Of a stretch of DNA of 64,000 nucleotides, positions 1 to 9,500 are shown in pieces. A program made the translations under genes and the position numbers. The notes under the pieces were generated by a model. That model was not told the origin of the DNA, ran no database searches, and saw nothing but the letters and a program-made list of their open reading frames with translations. Positions within the stretch are counted from its first letter, which is position 1, and every line of letters starts with the position of its first letter. Source of the stretch: Banduia mediterranea (GTDB lineage: Bacteria > Pseudomonadota > Gammaproteobacteria > Nevskiales > Nevskiaceae); the NCBI RefSeq assembly GCF_031846245.1, contig NZ_JAVRIC010000007.1, positions 1-64,000 of the forward strand, written 5' to 3'.

Positions 1-2
1 CT

Positions 3-104
3 TTTTGGTTTAACAAGCACATCTACGCCAAACTTTCGATTTCCTCGCATGCCGAAGCCGCACGCATTGCGGCGCAACTGGGCATTGTCGGTCAGGTCAC
101 CTGA
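3..104 (+). CDS. 3' end of a regulator gene, possibly LuxR-type HTH (partial)
   Basis: An open frame enters from the left edge and ends with TGA at 102-104, giving 33 residues. The stretch HIYAKLSISSHAEAARIA resembles the end of a LuxR/FixJ-type DNA-binding domain (recognition helix, then a KL-x-SS-x-EA segment). If so this is the C-terminus of a response regulator or quorum-type regulator; the rest lies outside the window. It converges with and overlaps the 3' end of sanA by 13 bases. Too short for certainty. Confidence 0.45.
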   Translation, partial: FWFNKHIYAKLSISSHAEAARIAAQLGIVGQVT

Positions 105-757
105 GGCTCCGCGGACTCACGTTCCAGTTCGATATCAACCGGCTCGCCCAGGAACTTCGGCGTGGTCCGCAGCAGGAACAGGTCCAGCACCGCCTTGACG
201 CGCGCGAACACCTCGCGCGCGGGATGTCGGAATTCGGTACCGGGCGCCACATAGGCGATTGCGTCCAGACCCATCTTGCGGCCGATGAAGACCGCTCGGT
301 AGGTGTGGTACTTCTGCGTGACCAGCGTGAAGCGCTCGAGTCCAAACACCGCCTTGGCGCGGCTCACCGAATCCAGCGTGCGATAACCGGCGAAGTCCAT
401 GGTGATCGCACTCGCCGGCACGCCCTTCTTGACCAGTTCCTGCCACATTCGACGTGGCTCGTTGTAGGTCGAATCCGGATTGGCGCCTGACACCACCAGA
501 TGCCGCACCTTGCCCAGTTCATAGAGCTGCGCCGCCGCGTCGATGCGCCCGCGGAAGTCCGCCGACAACGCGCCGCTCTTGGTGTAGGCGCTGGTGCCAA
601 GAACGATGCCGACCTCGTTGGCCGGGATCAGCGACCAGTCCTCGAACACATAGGCATCGGTACTGTTGATGACCCAGCGATTGGATAGCAGTACCAGCAG
701 CACGAAGACCGCAAAACCCAGCAGCAACCAGCGTTTGATCAGGCGACGAATTCGCAA
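92..757 (-). CDS. sanA: SanA/YdcF-family (DUF218) inner-membrane protein
   Basis: 221 residues. One N-terminal membrane segment (about residues 10-26, LLLGFAVFVLLVLLSN) is followed by the DUF218 fold: VGIVLGTSAY near 48-57, the FRGRIDAAAQLY helix and HLVVSGAN near 86-93. SanA in enterobacteria contributes to envelope barrier function (vancomycin exclusion at high temperature); the biochemical activity of the family is not settled. The chosen start is a TTG one base after the stop of the upstream MAPEG gene, because no ATG precedes the membrane segment, so the two genes are probably co-transcribed. Family assignment is firm; the start is less so. Confidence 0.85.
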   Translation of the reverse strand: MRIRRLIKRWLLLGFAVFVLLVLLSNRWVINSTDAYVFEDWSLIPANEVGIVLGTSAYTKSGALSADFRGRIDAAAQLYELGKVRHLVVSGANPDSTYNEPRRMWQELVKKGVPASAITMDFAGYRTLDSVSRAKAVFGLERFTLVTQKYHTYRAVFIGRKMGLDAIAYVAPGTEFRHPAREVFARVKAVLDLFLLRTTPKFLGEPVDIELERESAEPQVT

Positions 758-758
758 G

Positions 759-1160
759 CTAGAGCAGTCCCACGATCATGTAGACAAACAGCGCCACCTG
801 TACAAAGTAGAAAGTCGCGCGTAGCAGTACCAGCCATTGCGAGACGCCAATGAGATGCATCACGCTTTGCAGCACGCGGGCGTAGACCACCCACATCGCC
901 ACACCATCGGTCACGGCGCTCTTGTCGCTGAACACCGCCGCCATCACGATTGCGGCGAACACCGGCAGGTTTTCGAGACAGTTGATGTGCGCGTGCTCTG
1001 CGCGTTTGACCAGCCCGGGACGGTCGCGTTCGGCGCCACGTCCCCAGGAATTGGCCGGGACCCCTCGCGCGATCTCGAAGCCGCGCCACAGCAGCACGAT
1101 CGCCACCACCACCAGCGTCCATGCCGTAAACAGCAATACCGCCATCACCGATGTACCCAT
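759..1160 (-). CDS. MAPEG-family membrane protein
   Basis: 133 residues with about four hydrophobic helices. The signature is RAEHAHINCLENLP (about residues 49-62), the conserved loop of MAPEG proteins (membrane-associated proteins in eicosanoid and glutathione metabolism), which in enzymatic members bind glutathione. The ATG at 1160 is chosen because a clear Shine-Dalgarno (AGAGGAGAG) stands just upstream; a longer in-frame reading to 1217 lacks one. Forms a two-gene unit with sanA. Substrate unknown; many bacterial MAPEG proteins have no assigned reaction. Confidence 0.8.
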   Translation of the reverse strand: MGTSVMAVLLFTAWTLVVVAIVLLWRGFEIARGVPANSWGRGAERDRPGLVKRAEHAHINCLENLPVFAAIVMAAVFSDKSAVTDGVAMWVVYARVLQSVMHLIGVSQWLVLLRATFYFVQVALFVYMIVGLL

Positions 1161-1281
1161 CGTCGCTCTCCTCTGTCGTTTGTCGTTCTTTGGATGCCTG
1201 CCGGACCCTCGGCCCAATGTATTCTATCGGCTCGCTGCGCTCATGGCTCGGTCGCGAAGCGACGAACACCGAACCGCAGCC

Positions 1282-2463
1282 TCAGTGCATCAGTCGCCGC
1301 ATGCCGCGATCGAGGCCGTCCAGCGTCAGCGGGAACATGCGGTCGGCACCGATCACCTCCTGCGTCATCCGCAGCGACGGCGTTTGGTCCCAGAAACGTT
1401 CCGGCTCGGGGTTGAGCCAGACCAGTTGCGGGAAGGTCTGCATCAGTCGCCGCATCCAGGTGGCGCCGGCCTCCTCGTTCCAGTGCTCGACCGAGCCGCC
1501 CGGTTGCGCGATCTCGTAGGGACTCATGGTGGCGTCTCCAACGAAGATCACCTTGTAGTCCGGGGTATAGCGGTGCAGCACGTCGTACAGCGGAATGCGC
1601 TCGGACTGACGGCGGCGATTGTCCTTCCACACCGATTCGTAGATGAAATTGTGGAAGTAGTAGTACTCCAGGTGCTTGAACTCGGTCTTGCAGGCCGAGA
1701 ACAGTTCCTCGCAGGCGCGCACGTGCGGGTCCATCGAACCGCCCACGTCCAGGAACAGCAGCACCTTCACCGCGTTGCGGCGTTCGGCGACCATCTTCAG
1801 ATCGAGATAGCCTGCGTTCTTGGCGGTGCTGCGGATGGTGTCATCGACATCCAGGATGTCCTGAGCGCCCTCGCGTGCGAAACGGCGCAGACGGCGCAGT
1901 GCCACCTTGATGTTGCGCGTGCCAAGTTCGACTGAATCGTCGAGGTTGCGAAACTCGCGCTTCTCCCAGACCTTGACCGCGCGCTTGTGCCCGGATTCGC
2001 CGCCGATGCGCACCCCCTCGGGGTTGTAGCCGCTGTGCCCGAATGGCGAAGTGCCACCGGTGCCGATCCACTTGTTGCCGCCGTGGTGCTGCTCTTTCTG
2101 CTCCTCCATGCGTTGACGCAGCGTTTCCATGAGCTTGTCGAGCCCGCCGAGCGCCTGGATCTGCGCCATCTCCTCGGGCGACAGGTGCTTCTCGGCCATG
2201 CGCCGCAGCCATTCCTCCGGAATGTCCGCGCCGAACACTTCATCGCCCAGGGTCTGCACGCCCTTGAAGTACGCGGCGAAGGCCTGATCGAAACGATCGT
2301 ATTGCGATTCGTCCTTGATCAGGGTCGCGCGCGACAGGAAGTAGAAGTCGTCGATGCTGTAGATCGCGACGTGCTTGGACAAGGCTTCGAGCAATGTCAG
2401 GTATTCGGGCAACGAGGGCTTGAGGCCTGCGCTGCGCATCGTGAAGAAGAAGTTCTCGAGCAT
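1282..2463 (-). CDS. VWA domain protein, CoxE-like
   Basis: 393 residues. The C-terminal half is a von Willebrand factor A domain with a MIDAS metal site (DVGGSMD, about residues 241-247) preceded by NAVKVLLFL. The N-terminal half is helical, with a Gly/His-rich linker (HHGGNKWIGTGG, about 126-137). This matches the CoxE-like VWA family, usually paired with MoxR-type AAA+ ATPases that load metals or remodel complexes. No MoxR partner is adjacent here, so the client is unknown. Divergent from alkA with a 71-base gap. Confidence 0.8.
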   Translation of the reverse strand: MLENFFFTMRSAGLKPSLPEYLTLLEALSKHVAIYSIDDFYFLSRATLIKDESQYDRFDQAFAAYFKGVQTLGDEVFGADIPEEWLRRMAEKHLSPEEMAQIQALGGLDKLMETLRQRMEEQKEQHHGGNKWIGTGGTSPFGHSGYNPEGVRIGGESGHKRAVKVWEKREFRNLDDSVELGTRNIKVALRRLRRFAREGAQDILDVDDTIRSTAKNAGYLDLKMVAERRNAVKVLLFLDVGGSMDPHVRACEELFSACKTEFKHLEYYYFHNFIYESVWKDNRRRQSERIPLYDVLHRYTPDYKVIFVGDATMSPYEIAQPGGSVEHWNEEAGATWMRRLMQTFPQLVWLNPEPERFWDQTPSLRMTQEVIGADRMFPLTLDGLDRGMRRLMH

Positions 2464-2534
2464 GGCTGCGTCCGGGTGGAGCCGTTTTCGAATGGTTCCG
2501 GCATTCTACGCGTTCCACCCCCAGCGTTACGCGC

Positions 2535-3170
2535 ATGATCGAACCCGCCGTCATCAGCAAAGCGGAGCGCTACCTCAAGCGCGTCGATCCGCACATGAAG
2601 CGCCTGATCGCGAGCCACGGCCCCTGCACGCTCGGCGCGCGGCGGCGCGATCCGTTTCACGTGATCGCCACATCGATCATCTCGCAGCAGCTTTCTGTGC
2701 GCGCCGCCGACACCATTCAGGCGCGCGTGGAAGTCCGTGCCGGCGTGTGCGGCAAGCTCACGCCGCGAACACTGCTGGCGCTGACACCGGAGGACCTGCG
2801 CGCCTGCGGCCTGTCGAACGCCAAGGCACGCTGGCTGCATGCCTTGTCCGAGGCGCGCGCCAGCCGTCGCCTGTCGTTCCCGAAACTGGCGACACTCGAC
2901 GACGAGTCGGCGATCGAGGTGCTCGACGCCCTGCCCGGTATCGGACGCTGGACTGCGGAAATGGTGCTGATCTTCGCCTTCGATCGACTCGACATCTTCT
3001 CGATGGGCGATGTCGGCCTGCGCCGCGCGATCAACCACATCTATCACGCCGGTGAAAAACTCGGCGACGCCGAAACCCTGGCGCTGAGCGAGACCTGGGC
3101 GCCGTATCGTTCGATCGCCAGCTGGTATCTGTGGCGGCTGGTCGATGGCAATCTGCAGGCTTGGGTCTGA
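2535..3170 (+). CDS. alkA: DNA-3-methyladenine glycosylase II (AlkA-type)
   Basis: 211 residues, an HhH-GPD DNA glycosylase that excises alkylated purines in base excision repair. Visible: the IISQQLS segment (about residues 48-54), the helix-hairpin-helix LPGIGRWTAEM (about 133-143), and the catalytic aspartate in MGDVGLRR about 20 residues later. It is a compact form without the N-terminal domain of E. coli AlkA. The ATG at 2535 is the only sensible start. hutH follows after 29 bases, so they may share a transcript although their roles are unrelated. Confidence 0.88.
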   Translation: MIEPAVISKAERYLKRVDPHMKRLIASHGPCTLGARRRDPFHVIATSIISQQLSVRAADTIQARVEVRAGVCGKLTPRTLLALTPEDLRACGLSNAKARWLHALSEARASRRLSFPKLATLDDESAIEVLDALPGIGRWTAEMVLIFAFDRLDIFSMGDVGLRRAINHIYHAGEKLGDAETLALSETWAPYRSIASWYLWRLVDGNLQAWV

Positions 3171-3199
3171 TCCCAGCTCTCTATCTCTGACGCGCACCT

Positions 3200-4735
3200 A
3201 TGACATCATTAGAAACCCTGGTTCCCGGACAGGTCTCCCTGGCCCAGCTGCGCCGCATCTACCGCGAGGCACCGCCGCTGCGTCTGGCCGACTCGGCCTG
3301 GGCGCCAATCCGCGCGTCGCGCGAAACCGTGGACCGCATCGTCGCCTCCGGCCGCACCGTCTACGGCATCAACACCGGTTTCGGCCGACTGGCGCAGACC
3401 TCGATCGAAACCGCGCGACTGGCCGAACTGCAACGCAATCTGGTGCTCTCGCACAGCGTCGGCGTGGGGCCGGCACTGCCGGACGCCTTGGTACGCCTGA
3501 TTCTCGTCACCAAGATCGTGTCGCTGTCGCGCGGCTGCTCCGGTGTCCGACCGGACGTCGTCGAGGCCCTGCTGAGGCTGTACCGCCACGACGTGCTGCC
3601 GATCATCCCTTCGCAGGGTTCGGTCGGTGCCTCGGGCGATCTTGCGCCGCTGGCGCATCTCGCCGCGGCGCTGTTGGGTGTGGGTGAAGTGCGTATCAGC
3701 GGCCAGCAGCGTCCAGCGTCGGAAGGCCTGGCCGCCGCTGGCCTGGCGCCGATCGAACTCGCCTCCAAGGAAGGTCTGGCCTTGCTCAACGGCACCCAGG
3801 TGTCGACCGCGCTGGCGCTGGCGGCGCTGTTCGAAAGCGAGGATGTCTTCGGCGCCGGACTGCTGGCCGGCGCACTGTCGCTGGAAGCGATCCAGGGCTC
3901 GATCAAGCCTTTCGATCCGCGTATTCATGCCGCGCGCGGGCAGTCCGGACAGATCGAGGTGGCGCGGGTGCTGCACGGCCTGATCGCAGGCAGCACCATC
4001 GTCGAATCCCACATCAACTGCTCGCGTGTACAGGACCCCTACTGCATTCGCTGCCAGCCGCAGGTGATGGGCGCGATTCTCGACCAGCTGCGTCAGGTCG
4101 CCGCGGTCCTGCAGATCGAGGCCAATGCCGCGTCCGACAATCCACTGGTGTTCGCCGACACCGACGAGGTGATCTCGGGCGGCAACTTTCACGCCGAACC
4201 GATCGCGTTCGCGGCCGACATCCTGGCGTTCGCCGCCACCGAAATCGGTTCGATCTCGGAACGGCGCACGGCGATGCTGTGCGATCCCTCGCTCAACGGC
4301 GGCCTGCCGGCCTTTCTGGTGACCCAGGGCGGGCTCAATTCCGGTTTCATGATCGCGCAGGTCACTGCCGCCGCGCTGGTCTCGGAGTGCAAGATGATGG
4401 CGCACCCGGCGAGCGTGGATACGATCCCGACCTCCGCCAGCCAGGAGGATCATGTGTCGATGGCCACGCACGGCGCGCGTCGCTCGCTGACGCTGGCCGG
4501 CAACGTCGCCCAGGTCGTGGGCATCGAGGCAATGGCGGCCTGCCAGGGGCTGGAACTGCACCGGCCGCTGCGTTCGACCGAAGCGGTCGAAGCGGTGTTC
4601 GAGGATGTACGCGGCCGCGTCGCCTACGTGGACCAGGACCGCTATCTGCAGCCCGACCTGCTGGCGATGCGCGACTGGGTACGCGACGGTGACAAGCCGG
4701 ACAGCGTGCTCGCGCTGCTGCCGAGCCAAGCGTGA
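3200..4735 (+). CDS. hutH: Histidine ammonia-lyase
   Basis: 511 residues, full length for HutH. It converts L-histidine to trans-urocanate and ammonia, the first step of histidine degradation. The MIO prosthetic-group triad Ala-Ser-Gly lies in GSVGASGDLAPLAHL (about residues 138-152); the active-site tyrosine region is YGINTGFG (about 55-62); QDPYCIRCQPQ (about 276-286) is typical of histidine rather than phenylalanine/tyrosine lyases. No hutU, hutI or hutC is adjacent, so the rest of the pathway must be elsewhere or the enzyme has another context. Confidence 0.92.
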   Translation: MTSLETLVPGQVSLAQLRRIYREAPPLRLADSAWAPIRASRETVDRIVASGRTVYGINTGFGRLAQTSIETARLAELQRNLVLSHSVGVGPALPDALVRLILVTKIVSLSRGCSGVRPDVVEALLRLYRHDVLPIIPSQGSVGASGDLAPLAHLAAALLGVGEVRISGQQRPASEGLAAAGLAPIELASKEGLALLNGTQVSTALALAALFESEDVFGAGLLAGALSLEAIQGSIKPFDPRIHAARGQSGQIEVARVLHGLIAGSTIVESHINCSRVQDPYCIRCQPQVMGAILDQLRQVAAVLQIEANAASDNPLVFADTDEVISGGNFHAEPIAFAADILAFAATEIGSISERRTAMLCDPSLNGGLPAFLVTQGGLNSGFMIAQVTAAALVSECKMMAHPASVDTIPTSASQEDHVSMATHGARRSLTLAGNVAQVVGIEAMAACQGLELHRPLRSTEAVEAVFEDVRGRVAYVDQDRYLQPDLLAMRDWVRDGDKPDSVLALLPSQA

Positions 4736-4819
4736 ATCCGTGGCGCTCCGTCAGTATCGCTTCAGGCCGCACCCGCATGCTGATAGATTGACATCGGACC
4801 GCACTTCAGGAGATCGACC

Positions 4820-5767
4820 ATGCAGATGCGCGAGATCGGCCGCTCCGGCATTCAGGTTGCACCGCTGGCTTTCGGTGGCAATGTGTTCGGCTGGACGCTG
4901 GACGAAAAGGCTTCCTTCGCGATGCTCGACGCCTTCGTCGACGCCGGCTTCAACCTCGTCGACAGCGCGGACATGTATTCGAGCTGGGTTCCCGGCCACG
5001 TTGGCGGCGAATCGGAAACGGTGCTCGGCAATTGGATCGCGCAAAGCGGCAAGCGCGATCGCATCGTGCTCGCCACCAAGTGCGGCAAAAGCATGGGCGA
5101 AGGCCGCTCGGGCCTGAGCGCCAGGTACATCGAGCAGGCCGTCGAAGCCTCGCTGAAGCGTTTGCAGACCGACTACATCGATCTCTATCAGGCACATGCG
5201 CCGGACCCGGCAACGCCGATCGAGGAAACCATGGATGCGTTCGACCGCCTGGTGCGCGCCGGCAAGGTGCGCGCGCTCGGCGCCTCGAACTATTCGGCGG
5301 ACGAACTCTCGCAGGCCCTGGGCGCCAGCCGCAAGCACCACCTGATGCGCTTCGAGTCGCTGCAGCCGCTGTACAACCTCTATGACCGCGCGGACTACGA
5401 GGGTGGCCTGGCCGAACTGTGCGCGCAGGAAGGCCTGGCCGTGCTGCCGTTCTTTGCGCTGGCCTCCGGCTTTCTCACCGGCAAGTACCGCAAGCCCGAG
5501 GATCTCGAAGGACAGGCCCGCGCCGGCATGGTGGCCTCGAAGATGACCGATCGCGGCGTCGCCATCCTGCAGGCACTGGACCAGGTCTCAGAGCGGCTCG
5601 GCCTGAGCCCGGCGACCGTCGCAATCGCCTGGCTGCTGCAACGACCGACGGTGACGGCACCGATCGCCAGTGCGACAAAACCGGAGCACTTCGAATCGCT
5701 GGTCAAGGCGACGCAGGTGGAACTCGATGCCGAGGCGATCAGCCTGCTGGATTCGGCGAGCGCCTGA
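4820..5767 (+). CDS. Aldo/keto reductase
   Basis: 315 residues, NADPH-dependent oxidoreductase with the (beta/alpha)8 AKR fold. The catalytic tetrad is visible: Asp in DSADMYS with Tyr four residues later, Lys in ATKCGKS, and His in LYQAHAPD. LGASNYS and WLLQRPTVTAPI are family motifs; the latter belongs to the cofactor-binding end. A good ribosome site (CAGGAGATCGACC) precedes the ATG. Substrate cannot be told from sequence. Convergent with mtfA, 10 bases apart. Confidence 0.88.
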   Translation: MQMREIGRSGIQVAPLAFGGNVFGWTLDEKASFAMLDAFVDAGFNLVDSADMYSSWVPGHVGGESETVLGNWIAQSGKRDRIVLATKCGKSMGEGRSGLSARYIEQAVEASLKRLQTDYIDLYQAHAPDPATPIEETMDAFDRLVRAGKVRALGASNYSADELSQALGASRKHHLMRFESLQPLYNLYDRADYEGGLAELCAQEGLAVLPFFALASGFLTGKYRKPEDLEGQARAGMVASKMTDRGVAILQALDQVSERLGLSPATVAIAWLLQRPTVTAPIASATKPEHFESLVKATQVELDAEAISLLDSASA

Positions 5768-5777
5768 ACGGAATCCG

Positions 5778-6569
5778 CTACGCCGTGTCGATCCGGTAGA
5801 AGCCGCGCAGCAGTTCGTACAGGGAGGCGTGACAGCGCTTCAAGGCGGCACCTTGCTGGAAGTAAGCCTCGCTCGCGACCGCGAAGAATTCGCCCGGCCC
5901 TTCGAGCCCGTAGTCGTCGAGCACCGGTGAAGCCTGCTCGTGCAGGCGGTCGTACTCGGCCTGCATGACGGCACTCCAGCGCGTGTAGTCGCTCAGCTGC
6001 GGCGCGCCGGCATCACTTGCATCGAGCTGATGCGCGAATTCGTGGACGACGACATTGACCGGATCACCGTCCAGCGCCGCTTCCACATCGGCCCAGGACA
6101 GAATCACACGACCGCTGTCGTGGGACTCTCCGATACGTTCGTCGGCTTCGTCGTCCACCAATTCGAACTCGCCGAACTCCACCGGGGCCGGCATCGGCGG
6201 CACCTCGAAAACCGACGGATACACCAGCACCGAACGCAGTGAGGGGAAGGTTCCGGACTCCGGCCGCAGCACCAGCAGACAGGCCTGCGCGGCGATCAGC
6301 CAGCGCATGTCTTCGCTGACCTCCAGCCCGTCGCAGCCGTAGTAACGCTTGTAGGCCAGGAATTCCTTGAGGCGCAGCTCGTAGAGCGCGCGCAGCTCCG
6401 GGCTCAGGCGATCGAGTACCGGCAGCGCCGCGCGCAGCATCGCCCAGCGGGCCGGTTCGATCGGCCGCGCCTGCAAGGCCCGCAGGCGGCGCTGTTCACG
6501 CGCCTTGTGCAGAAACGGCCAGGCGATCAGCCCGGCGGCAAATGCCGCCGCGAGCAGCATCCAGGCCAT
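5778..6569 (-). CDS. mtfA: Zinc-dependent peptidase, MtfA family
   Basis: 263 residues, the length of E. coli MtfA (Mlc titration factor A), which binds the glucose-PTS repressor Mlc and has aminopeptidase activity. The zinc motif HEFAHQLD (HExxH, about residues 152-159) follows VNVVV. The N-terminal hydrophobic stretch MLLAAAFAAGLIAWPFL may anchor the protein. Four bases separate it from the end of uvrD upstream, so they are probably co-transcribed. Confidence 0.85.
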   Translation of the reverse strand: MAWMLLAAAFAAGLIAWPFLHKAREQRRLRALQARPIEPARWAMLRAALPVLDRLSPELRALYELRLKEFLAYKRYYGCDGLEVSEDMRWLIAAQACLLVLRPESGTFPSLRSVLVYPSVFEVPPMPAPVEFGEFELVDDEADERIGESHDSGRVILSWADVEAALDGDPVNVVVHEFAHQLDASDAGAPQLSDYTRWSAVMQAEYDRLHEQASPVLDDYGLEGPGEFFAVASEAYFQQGAALKRCHASLYELLRGFYRIDTA

Positions 6570-6573
6570 CGCC

Positions 6574-9500
6574 TCAGACCGCCTCCAGCTTGGCCAGGCT
6601 CAGAATCAGCCATTTGCTGCCGACATCCCGGAACGAGACCTCGACCCGGCCACGATCACCTTCGCCGTCGAAGGCGGTGATCACGCCTTCGCCGAATCGC
6701 GGATGACGCACGTGTGCGCCCAGCTTCAAGCCATTGCGCGGCGGCTCTCCAGCGAAGCGGCTGCCGAGCCCGGCGCTGCGCGGCGCGAAAGCCGGGCGCG
6801 AGGTACCGCTGCGCGGTCTCGTTTCCAGTACGCATTCTGCGGGGATCTCTCGCACAAAGCGCGAGGGCATGCACACCTGCTCCTGGCCGTGCAGGCGCCG
6901 CAGTTCCGCATAGGACAGGTAAAGCTGCCGGCAAGAACGGGTGATGCCGACGTAGCACAGGCGGCGTTCCTCCTCGATATTGCCTTCCTGCACGGCGCGC
7001 ACATGCGGGAACAGGCCTTCTTCCAGGCCGACCATGAACACCGTCGGAAATTCGAGACCCTTGGCGGCGTGCAGGGTCATCAGCTGCACGCAGTCCTCGC
7101 CCTCGCCGGCCTGGCGCTCGCCGGCTTCCAGCGCGGCGTGCGTCAGGAACGAGGTCATCGGCGGTAGATCGTCCTCGGCGCTGTCCTCGAAACTGCGCGC
7201 GGCGGTGACCAGTTCGTCGAGGTTCTCCAGACGCGCCTCGGCCTGCTCGCCCTTTTCCTTCTTGTAATGCTCGCGCAAGCCGCTCTGTTCGATCACGCGG
7301 TCCATCACCACACCCAGCGCCTGATCGTCCGCCTCACGCGCGAGGCGGTCCACCAGATCCTGAAACAGGGCCACCTTGCCGGCCGAACGGCCCAGCGCCG
7401 AAGCGCCGGTTTTCGCGGCATTCCACAGCGACACGCCCTGTTCGCGCGCAACCGCGCGCAGGCGTTCCATGGTGGTGTTGCCGATGCCGCGCGTGGGCGT
7501 GTTGACCACGCGCTCGAAGGCCGGATCGTCATCGCGATTGCCGATCAGGCGCAGATAGGCCAGCGCGTCGCGAATTTCCATGCGTTCGAAGAAGCGCAGG
7601 CCGCCGTAGATGCGATAGGCCAGCCGCGCCCGGATCAGGCCCTCTTCGAGTACACGCGACTGGGCGTTGGAGCGGTACAGAATCGCCATGTCCTGCAAGG
7701 GCGTGCCGCGCTCGTGCGCTTCGCGAATTCGGCTGACGACGAAATCGCATTCGTCGAGATCGTTGAACGCCGCGTACAGCTGGATCGATTCGCCATCGCC
7801 GGCATCGGTCCAGAGCTGCTTGCCCATGCGCTCGGAATTGCGCGCGATCAGGCCATTGGCAGCCTTGAGGATGGTGCCGCTGGAGCGGTAGTTCTGTTCC
7901 AGACGTACCACTTCGTTGCCCGGAAAGTCGCGCGTGAACTTGACGATGTTCTCGACCCGCGCGCCTCGCCAGCTGTACACGGAGTTGTGCGTCAGCAGCC
8001 CCCCGGCCGCGAAATTGTGGGTCTTTTCGATGTTGAGGTCGTAAACCGGCAGCGCCTCGTCACAGCGCGAAATCGACTCGACGGTATCGAACGCACCCTC
8101 CTCCGTGACCAGCGCCATTCCGGGACGCAGGCTGGCGGCACGCACGAAGCGCAAGGAACGTCGGCCCAGACGCGCCGACAGGATCATTTGAGCATCGAGA
8201 CTCTTGCAGGCGCGTTCGGCAATCGTCATCACTTCACCGAAATCCTTGCGGCAGATTTCGAAGCGCCAGCTTCGCGAACCCTTTTTCGCCTCGCGCACCG
8301 ACAGGCCGAGCCGCTGTAAGACTTCGCGCCCCGCCTCGTCATTGCCGACGATGGAAATCCTGTGCATCGGCGAGGCCCCGCGACGCCCCCCGCACAAGGT
8401 CACGACGACGTTACGTCGATTCGAATCACGGGACTGCGGACAATGATGTGGCTGCGTCCAGTCCAGGCCGAGGTCGTCGAGCAGGCGTCGTCCGCCCGAC
8501 TCGGTGTCGAGCGACGCGAATACGCGTGCAATCGCCGCTTGATCGTGGACCAGTCCATTCGTCGACTTCCCGGTACGAGCCACGAACGGCAGCATCGGGA
8601 TGGCGTAGCGCAGGCCCATGATCACTTCGTCGGCACGGGCGGCAGACTCCGAGCTGTGTGCCGCGAGTATCCAGGCCGCATCGGCGTGCTCCTGAAGGCG
8701 GCGCTGCTCGACGCCGAGCTTCGGTCTGGCAATGCCGCGCGTGTAGGACTGCGAAGTGCCGATCCGGAATCCGACACCGCGCTTGTACATCAGGTAGGTG
8801 AAGTAGAGTTGCGGCGTCTCGCCCAGAACATAGCGCGCAAAATGGGTATGTTCGGGAGTACTGAGCAAACGCCGCCCCCCAGCCGTGCGGATTTCAACGA
8901 GCCCCCGGCGGCGTCCGCGTGACAAGGTCTCGGTGACGACCGCCGCGCGCACCTCTCCGCTACCGTAGCCGGACACCACGCGATCCCCGGCCCGGATTCG
9001 CTCGATCGGCACGCGCGATCCGTCCGCGAGCGTGACCGGCGTACCGGCCGCGAGACACTGATCGTCATCACCCACCACGAACAACTTCCCCGAATCGCCC
9101 GCGAGTACACGCAGCCATTTGTACTGCAGGGTGTTGGTGTCCTGGAACTCGTCGACCAGAATGTGGCGAAAGCGGTTGCGGTAGTGCTGGCGGATAGCGG
9201 GATCGTCGCGGCACAGCTCGAAGGCGCGCAGCAGCAGTTCGGCGAAATCGACCAGCCCGGCCTGCTCGCAGGCATTGTGGTAGGCGCTGTAGATGCGCAC
9301 CAGCTGGCGCTGCGAGAAATCGCCACGATCGTCGAAATCCTCGGGGCGCCGAGCCTCCTCCTTCTGCGCGTTGATCCAGCCGGTGACGGTCTTCGGCGGC
9401 CAGCGATCCTCCGGAAGGTCGAGCCCCCGCAACACGCGTTTGATGAAGCGCAGCTGGTCATCGGCATCCATGATCTGGAAGTTCTGGTGCAGGCGCGCTT

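Noticed and set aside
3209-4729. Long open frame (506 codons) antisense to hutH
   Set aside because: High-GC shadow frame; the opposite strand has all hutH motifs, and this frame has no domain signature.
7984-9057. Reading the intein endonuclease as definitely GIY-YIG or LAGLIDADG
   Set aside because: Motif evidence is too weak by eye; left open.
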